From Mesodorylaimus sp. YZB2_4 (taxonomy: Eukaryota; Nematoda; Enoplea; Dorylaimida; Dorylaimidae): a stretch of DNA of 64,000 nt. The position numbers and the translations under genes were made by a program. The notes below the pieces were generated by a model. That model searched no databases. It had not been told where the DNA came from and worked only from the letters and a program-made list of their open reading frames with translations. The stretch spans positions 48,224-112,223 of the forward strand of contig JASANH010000950.1 of the NCBI GenBank assembly GCA_030248295.1, written 5' to 3'. Shown in pieces: positions 57,304 through 64,000 of the stretch. Position 1 is the first letter of the stretch; each line of letters begins with the position of its first letter.

Positions 57304-57522
57304 TCAAGCGTGGATCAACTTGATCAAAAACAAAAAAAAAGTATACTTGCACGAAAGAACTGTAGAACATGCAAAATCCTCACTGTGCACAGCGAGAGCA
57401 GTGTTCAGTTTGTCTTCAAAGCGTTTCAACGGGTCCATCATTTTCTTGATTTTCTGTTCCAACAAAGTCACTTGAGCATCGTCCGCCGCCGCCGCAGCTG
57501 TCTCGGCTCTGATAGCACTCAT
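57304..57522 (-). CDS. Candidate first exon of a small coiled-coil protein
   Basis: Begins MSAIRAETAAAAADDAQVTL and continues with an amphipathic helix (LLEQKIKKMMDPLKRFEDKL). The reading breaks near 57345, where GCAA|GTATAC could be a donor. A possible next exon lies near 57064-57010 on the same strand (ends TTTTCAG|GTAACG). Not recognised; support is limited to composition and a fair ATG context. Confidence 0.35.
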   Translation of the reverse strand: MSAIRAETAAAAADDAQVTLLEQKIKKMMDPLKRFEDKLNTALAVHSEDFACSTVLSCKYTFFLFLIKLIHA

Positions 57523-57850
57523 TGTCAGATTAGTAGAACTGCACATTTACCGACAGCATTCAGAAGAAAGCACGAATTATCAGCCTGTCAGACCGAAATT
57601 TGCAAAATGCCAGAACCAGGAAAGAGGTAGAAGAATCAAAATTAAGCGCATTCAAGCCCTCAACATCGCCAGACCTATCCAATTCATAAGGGCGCGCCAA
57701 AGGTAGTCATATCCACATCTCTTCATCCTCCTCATACGAAGCAAAATGTCATTCACGGACCACCTTTCCTTTCACTGCAGTCGCGTAACAAAGCGGTGTT
57801 TGCAGATTGAATTTGCCGTCATTTGCGTGTTTAATGTTCTGGCATTTCGT

Positions 57851-58258
57851 GATTTAATCATCGATCATCGTCGTAATTTAATCATCGATCGTCGTCGTGA
57901 TTTAATCATCGATTATCGTCGTGATTTAATCATCGATCATCGTCGTGATTTAATCATCGATCATCGTCGTGATTTAATCATCGATCATCGTCGTGATTTA
58001 ATCATCGATCATCGTCGTGATTTAATCATCGATCATCGTCGTGATTTAATCATCGATCATCGTCGTGATTTAATCATCGATCATCGTCGTGATTTAATCA
58101 TCGATCATCGTCGTGATTTAATCATCGATCATCGTCGTGATTTAATCATCGATCATCGTCGTGATTTAATCATCGATCATCGTCGTGATTTAATCATCGA
58201 TCATCGTCGTGATTTAATCATCGATCATCGTCGTGATTTAATCATCGATCATCGTCGT
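57851..58258 (+). repeat. 24-bp minisatellite, 17 units
   Basis: Unit GATTTAATCATCGATCATCG-TCGT. Unit 1 is perfect, units 2 and 3 carry substitutions, and units 4-17 are identical. The period is a multiple of three, so the plus frame encodes RDLIIDHR seventeen times inside an open frame 57746-58327. Two more units sit at about 58973-59022. Confidence 0.95.
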
Positions 58259-58529
58259 GATTCGCGCGCCTCTCGACCAGACGAATCTGATCAAGAGGTT
58301 TGCGACTTCGCCCCCCGCTACTACTAATCAGGGAACAGCTCCCTTACACGACCCCGCCACAAGTCGCTGATTAGCAGTATCCTCTCACCCAGCACCACTT
58401 TTCGTGTACCGGCAATTCAATCTGAGACGCGAGTCCGGCGGCTAAGCCTGCGAATCGCCATCAGACCTACTCGTGCAAGACCGATACAACGTCAGACTTT
58501 CGGGTTCGCCGGAGGTTTCTTTGATGGAT

Positions 58530-58625
58530 TTTACATTATATCGATCCGAAGATCGATATTATCCCCCCTTTCCAGGGGTTACAATATATCGACCCCCCTA
58601 CTGGGAAAGGGGTTCTGAATAATCC
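58530..58625. repeat. Degenerate inverted and direct repeats with ATATCGA
   Basis: ACATTATATCGATCC, GATCGATATTATCCCC, GGGGTTACAATATATCGACC and a CCTTTCCAGGGG/CTGGGAAAGGGG inverted pair lie within 100 bp. No coding potential; a possible mobile-element end. Confidence 0.4.
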
Positions 58626-59774
58626 ATCGCCTCCATACTGGCGAACTCGGATACCGTCATCAGATCTTTGATGACTGCTATCCTACCCGTGCTCAGTTAG
58701 TCGAGCCGGGCTTAATTCTGACACCCCTTATCGAATTTATATAAATGCGAACGCCGTCACACGTGGAACCATCGACCACGCATGAATGGAATTCATACTC
58801 ATAACCCTGCTGATATTTAGCCACTCAACTACTACTAGCCGGAGCTGATTTCGTAGCTTCTCGTGTTACCAGTTGCGCCCCGAGGAGGCAATCGGCGAGG
58901 GACATGCTGAACTCCGAAAGTTTCACCAGCCAAAGTTTCAGCTTGACCATTGTCATCACCAAGTTTCAACCATTGATCATCGTCGTGATTTAATCATCGA
59001 TCATCGTCGTGATTTAATCATCGATAATTGTACCCAACGGCATGTCCTACTGTTGCCTGATTTCCGCATCAAAGACTTACCTATGTATAGTATAATACAT
59101 TCGCGAAGAATACATATATACAGTATATACAAGCAGGTATGTACAATACATGCGTGCGATCAACCGCATAGAAACGCCGAAATGAAGACACCCGAAAGCG
59201 AAGCGCATATTTATACCTGGCCAGTGAAACTAGTTGGTACTCTGTGCAAACCAAAAATTAGAGCACAAGGTCATGGTCGACGAGAACTGGTGTCGAAAGC
59301 CGGCATTCTAAACATAATCAGGCACAGCTGAGGCCTCGGCGGATTTTCACGCAAATTTTGAATGCGCAGGCCCTGGCCAAGAGCAAATAATCGGGCGGCA
59401 CTGGCTGGGTCAAAAGGATGTACAATGCTCACCCTGACTTGGAAGGAGCAAGAACGAGGTCACAGTCTCCATGCAAATCAGCAGCAGACAACTCACTGTC
59501 ATAAACAGAAACGCAAATGGCGGCAAATTCAAACTAAGGCATCCCCACAACGACATCTTTGGACAAAAGGAATTTTGAAGAAAAAGACAAGAAGTTATAT
59601 TTTGTTGTACAGAAAAAGAGCCCTGGCCCATGTCAAAAATGGGATCTGAGGCGCTATCCGTGGAAGGCGTCAAGACCTACCTAGGATGATCCTGGGCGAG
59701 AAGAGAGGGACCTTCCTGACTAGTGTTAGAGAACCAGTTTCCCAATTTTTCACTCTTCGGGCGCCCGCCACTTG

Positions 59775-59895
59775 ATAGCGCCAGGACCGCGATCCTCAGT
59801 CGGAATAGAACTTCAGCTTCTCATCATCAGTCAGGGTTGCTGGCCCAAGCAGTGCGGGGCCAACGCCTTAACCAAACGAGCCACCGCCTCCAAAC
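59775..59895 (-). repeat. tRNA-like SINE fragment (family G), inverted
   Basis: Reverse strand GGCGGTGGCTCGTTTGGTTA-AGGCGTTGGCCCCGCA matches 36665-36715. A box present; B box not clear. Confidence 0.5.
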
Positions 59896-61400
59896 TTTGC
59901 CCTTTGAGATGCCATTCCAAGTCAGGAATAAAGATCCTGATAAACCAGAAACTCCATTATCGAGAACGAAGGACCGAAGAGAAGCCTAAAAGGTTTGAAG
60001 GCTTGAGCGCGCACTACTCGAGAAGATAAAAAGTGTTTTGTTATCAAAAATTTAAAAACGTCCTGCGGTCGACCATCGGCCGCTACCCCTCCCCCGACCG
60101 CAGCTGACCACTTTTTGCTAACCCCCTCCCCCCTTGGCTGCGGTCGACCTTTATGGATGGTTAATTATCACATTAGAAAGCCCTACATGCATTCGTGCTA
60201 CACTCCGTTGCAGAATTATGGATTGCATTATCACAGTCGATATTTGAATACTGTTACCTGAAGCTCATTCTAACCCCCTTTAGCACTTTGTGGGGGTTTT
60301 GGTTGTTTTCCCTTTTTGGTGTAGGAAGCTGGCTGTGGCTTCCTCAGAGCTATTGCGAAATACGAAGCAACCCACGCTAGAGAGCAGTCCTTTACTAGCC
60401 ACCTAGCGGGATCACGCACGAAACTACCACACACTAGCACACACAAAGCAATAACTGACCGAGTCACTCATGAGACGGCACGACGCCGAGCTGACAGGAA
60501 ACAGGAAACAGGCTAGACAGGCAGACTAGGGTGCGGCCACGGGGCGGCAAGCAAGATACTTGGCCATGTCACTGGCATACATCCAATAAAGATGGGGGGT
60601 GTCTTCCTAACATAGAAAAGAGCACTCAAAGGCATAAGCTATGGCACTCATTGACATGGAATGATGCATTTCACAACAGTACACCCATCACATAGCTATC
60701 TTGCCAACCTCAGTGGACCTTCACTGTCCACGCGCATAAGCTCACTGGTCTAGCATAAAGCACATAAGATAAGGCTCATAACAAATATCCCATCAACCAC
60801 AACACCGATTAGACTCAATGAGCGGGGCTCAACTCAGTTCAAAACCTTCTACAAAGCTTACACACACTGGCAAGGTTCCAAATCAAAACATTTCACACAT
60901 CAAAAATACCACCACAAAACACCTCTTATCACCTCCACAATCACCACTTCAAACTCCTCACCAACAATCCACTACCAAAATATCCATTCCACACACACTA
61001 TCCAACACCAATACCAACACTAACAGTACACCCATCACTGCCGGCTTGTACCTGAGCAGGATGGCTAAGACACGATAAGAGATAACGCACAAAGGCACTG
61101 ATAAGACACGATACACGATATAACATAGTCAAATGCTGAACCTGCCAAAAATACCTATCAAAATGCACACTACCCACGTAAGGGCTATATATGGCGCACA
61201 CGATATGTACAGTGATCCCTATGGCCGAAGAAAAATGAAAATGAAAAAGTTAAGAAAAACACAACACAGCAAACACACCAAATCCGATAACCTGCAGGCC
61301 CTGATATGGCACTGCTACTGCTCTCCAACACATACGACTTACTCGCTACCCAATGGCGGCGGAGTGTACGAGGGCGATCGCACGCTCTCCGATCCATCAT
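59896..61400. other. Intergenic, no supported gene
   Basis: Pyrimidine-rich CCCTCCCCC segments with GCGGTCGACC repeats near 60060-60150, and GATAAG motifs near 61060-61100. Nothing coding was recognised. Confidence 0.45.
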
Positions 61401-61767
61401 CTTCCTCCATTTTTTCCTCCTGATTTTCGTCCAATAATACTGTGTCGTCCAAAGCATCCTCCAAACCCACTGCAGCCGGGGGCTGAGGACGCTGACTCTC
61501 CTCCAATCCGGTATCCATAGACGTTGGTTCTTGCTGCACGTTAGGTCCAATATTTTCTTGATTCGCTTGCTGTTCGCGGGGCGACACACCAGACGGAGCA
61601 CTTTGATCTTGTTCATTACCAACCGTCAGATATTTCTGCTGATAACGCTCCAAAATCGCTGTCGCTTCTGGCATGCCAATAATCAAAATTCGTGAAGTCC
61701 TAATCCATGAGCTGCATATACAATGGCAGCGAATAATTACAGTATTCCAAAATTGCCGATTCAACAT
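61401..61767 (-). CDS. Candidate exon(s), acidic Gln/Pro-rich protein segment
   Basis: A minus-strand open frame gives EATAILERYQQKYLTVGNEQ followed by an acidic, Gln/Pro-rich stretch (EENQ, EDDGSESVRSPSYTPPP) and a good donor (GCGA|GTAAGT) at about 61400. An acceptor-like GGCATGCCAG lies near 61670. The composition matches nuclear proteins. It may be a later exon of the PWWP-like gene upstream on the same strand, but the link is unproven. Confidence 0.4.
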
Positions 61768-63254
61768 TACAAGTCGAGCATTTGCAAGTAACTATTTCGA
61801 TGACCACTGCAACCTTGATGCTTGATCGACAGGCAGCGGGGCCGCAGCAGAGGCACCGCTGTACTCACAATAATCGAATTCATGCCATACTAGAAAATAG
61901 AGATGCAAATCGGAACTAATACGCAATCAGAATAATCAAAGATTTGACGCAAGGCAAAATAGAGCAATAATCGTGACGAAAATAAACTGTTCGATGCAAA
62001 ACTACTGGTCGGATACGATACGATAGGCGATGATATTCAAATACTCGAAAAACTGGGGCAAAAATTCGACGAAATAGCAAAAAGGGCAAAATGGGGCGAA
62101 AAAACATTCTACTTTGACGAAAAACTTCTTACTCGGGACAAGAGACAAATTTAGACTATGGCTATGGACTGGAACCATACTATAGGGCTCGGAGAATAAC
62201 TCATACATAAGGCATAAGGGCAAAATTCTAATAAACAGGTAACTGGGCATGACTAAGGTAGGAAGGGCTTGAAATACTCATAAACATAACAAAACTATCA
62301 GACAACACGCAAAAAAATAGCTACTCGACACGCCTCGTAGTCAATAAACAAACAAAAAACTCGGCCGACCACTCTGGCCGGCTGCGCACATCCACAGTGC
62401 GCCTTGCGCAAATCGACGACACGGCGTCGATGCGCACCGAGACTGGTGCACACTGGCGACCAATCAGAATCGAGGGGCGGGGCCGACACTGCGCTACACC
62501 CCACCCCACGACGGCTATGAGCTATGAATACTGGGCTATCGACGAAAATACTTGACGATGAAAACTTTGAGCTATGGGCAATAAGCTGACAATTAGCAAT
62601 AAGCAATTAGCAATAATGACGCAATTCGCAGGCGGGGCCCGACCGACGCACTCAGAGCACCGCGAATGCACTGAGAGACCAGAATCGCACGCGCAGCCAC
62701 ACCCTGGCGTGGCCACACCAGGCGGGCGCGCCCAATAGATCGACGTTGGCTAGTTCTGAGGCGACTTGATCGGCGCCGGCCGAGCGGGGCCGAACGAACA
62801 AAACACAAAGCAAAAAACACACGCTATCTCACGCAGGCATCCGGCCGCTAGCAAAAGGGGCCGTGAGACACTCGAACTCTAGCACAAAAACAGGAAACTA
62901 TGCGCTGCACACAAAACAAGGGCAAAAAGAAGAAACAGCTCATACGAGGCTATTTCTGACTTGAAAACGAGGGCGTACATACTGGGCAAAAAGAAAGGCT
63001 AAACTGAGGCGATGACGAAAACAGACGGGGTCCAGACACTTAGATAAATCATCAGTCACTTAGATAAAATTTTGACACAAAATATACCAACGAATTTTAC
63101 GTGAAAAATTTTAAATACGATCTACCATGGGCTGGGCCCGAAGCCAAAACCCAAAAACACACGGGGCAAAATCGGGAGAAAAACCAAAATCAAGGGCATA
63201 TCCAAGGGTGTCACAGGCTGGGCCTGAACACCATACCTCGTCCATGTTCCGTAG
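61768..63254. other. Intron or intergenic sequence
   Basis: No supported gene. Many short GGGCAAAA and ACTCGAAA-like words and GC-rich GGCCG segments (62360-62780). It could be an intron if the two flanking minus-strand pieces belong to one gene. Confidence 0.4.
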
Positions 63255-64000
63255 TCAATCCGAGATCACGTCAGCCGTCGACGTAGACGAGGCTGACGAT
63301 TCCAAATTCGGGTCGGGCAATTTCTTGTCTTGACGAGCCATTTCTTGATCGGCTAACTCAATGGCTTGCTTGTAATCCTTTCCAGAGCTGCTGAATGCCA
63401 ATCGATATTCACGATAATCGAACACTTTGCTTCTGGCGGCAGCAAATAGACGATTCGAACCAGTGAAAAATCGCACGGCTCGCTTACTCTCATTCCATCC
63501 TTTCGACTGACGAATCAATTCGGCATCCATCGAATCTGGTGACACGATCACCGCTGGGAGCGGATGCCGACTATCCGAATAATAGAAAACCCATACCAAA
63601 CGGCCTGGTGTAGCTAATTTGTCTGGCAAAGGCTCGGCCATAATCGTTTTCTTTCCCAACTTGATTCTCTTCTTCCCCTGCTTAGGCGATGACACTTCGT
63701 ATTTCTTCTGCTGTTCCGGTTCCTTTCGCAGGCCTGGGGGGCCATGAGCTCTCGCCGTCGGCATACTGTAACCGCTCGGCTCGTTCGCCACTTTCGCTTT
63801 CAAACGCGCACTTCGACGAACTGCTGGCATAGGCGACTTACTCATAGCAAAGGCTGATTTCCTCGATTCCGTTTCTCCATCGGATGACGGGTCTGACTGG
63901 TCTTGAGATGGGACCATCGTCGCATCACTGTCGATTTCTGAATCACTGGACTCCAAAGCACTCGTATTCTCGCGATCTTCATCATACGTAGGGTGTTGGC
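63255..64000 (-). CDS. Probable PWWP-domain chromatin protein, partial (runs off right edge)
   Basis: The minus-strand frame is open from the window edge to a TGA at 63255-63257. Upstream residues are acidic and Ser-rich (ESSDSEIDSD), then a basic RRSARLKAK stretch and a KKRIKLGKK nuclear-signal-like patch. A PWWP-like fold signature follows: TPGRLVWVFYYSDSRHPLPA-VIV, then AVRFFTGSNRLFAAARSKVF and a helical KDYKQAIELADQEM. In PWWP domains the spacing of the G-x-LVW, PAVI and VxFF strands and the AI..A helix is similar. The PWWP tetrapeptide itself is replaced by HPLP. The true start lies to the right of the window, and the TGA may be intronic if a donor precedes it. Confidence 0.6.
   Translation of the reverse strand, partial: QHPTYDEDRENTSALESSDSEIDSDATMVPSQDQSDPSSDGETESRKSAFAMSKSPMPAVRRSARLKAKVANEPSGYSMPTARAHGPPGLRKEPEQQKKYEVSSPKQGKKRIKLGKKTIMAEPLPDKLATPGRLVWVFYYSDSRHPLPAVIVSPDSMDAELIRQSKGWNESKRAVRFFTGSNRLFAAARSKVFDYREYRLAFSSSGKDYKQAIELADQEMARQDKKLPDPNLESSASSTSTADVISD

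Noticed and set aside
57851-58258. CRISPR-like array
   Set aside because: Units are directly contiguous with no spacers, and the host is a eukaryote.
57746-58327. 193-residue open frame made mostly of RDLIIDHR repeats, as a protein gene
   Set aside because: The frame is explained by a 24-bp minisatellite whose period is divisible by three. There is no signal peptide, domain or splice support.
62298-62820. Arg/Cys-rich minus-strand frames of 62-102 residues
   Set aside because: They lie in GC-rich DNA and overlap one another in different frames with no family resemblance.

Overview
The window is nuclear DNA of an animal. Nearly all recognisable genes are split by GT-AG introns (37 bp to about 2 kb), they encode metazoan proteins, and the spacers are packed with tRNA-derived SINEs and small inverted-repeat DNA transposons. 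IFT27 points to a ciliated lineage, because it is absent from C. elegans and Drosophila. A nematode-SRSX-like receptor and splice-acceptor-like sites just upstream of many start codons suggest an invertebrate that may use spliced-leader trans-splicing, such as a flatworm, a rotifer or relative, or a basal nematode. The species cannot be named from this sequence.

Layout. Minus strand 7.2-0 kb: RNASEH2B followed closely by the 5' part of DIS3. Plus strand 8.2-11.5 kb: ST7, in 13 exons. Minus strand 26.2-12.0 kb: IFT27, a paraoxonase-like gene and a MAP3K19/YSK4-like kinase, in that transcriptional order. Plus strand 28.6-43.8 kb: VPS35L, an unidentified 380-residue protein, and three tandem HTATIP2/TIP30 genes. 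A single-exon GPCR follows at 45.9 kb. From 47 to 55 kb the DNA is almost entirely repeats and mobile-element relics. A small secreted proline/asparagine/glycine-rich protein lies at 55.2 kb, a 17-unit 24-bp minisatellite at 57.9 kb, and minus-strand exons of a probable PWWP-domain protein run off the right edge.

How the genes relate. RNASEH2B (RNase H2 complex) and DIS3 (exosome nuclease) are both RNA-degrading factors in one co-oriented pair. VPS35L (Commander/retriever trafficking) and IFT27 (ciliary transport) are divergently arranged. The other neighbours share no clear pathway. For seven genes (RNASEH2B, ST7, MAP3K19, PON-like, unknown gene, TIP30-1/2/3 counted individually as separate genes) the hand-built exon sets sum to an exact multiple of three with compatible phases, which supports those models. 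IFT27 and VPS35L retain unresolved junctions.

Repeats. At least three tRNA-derived SINE families, one roughly 200-bp TIR element in five or more places, a hAT-like MITE with a perfect 8-bp target duplication, and several foldback elements whose terminal repeats are built from short reiterated motifs. All calls come from reading the sequence by eye; no database search was run.
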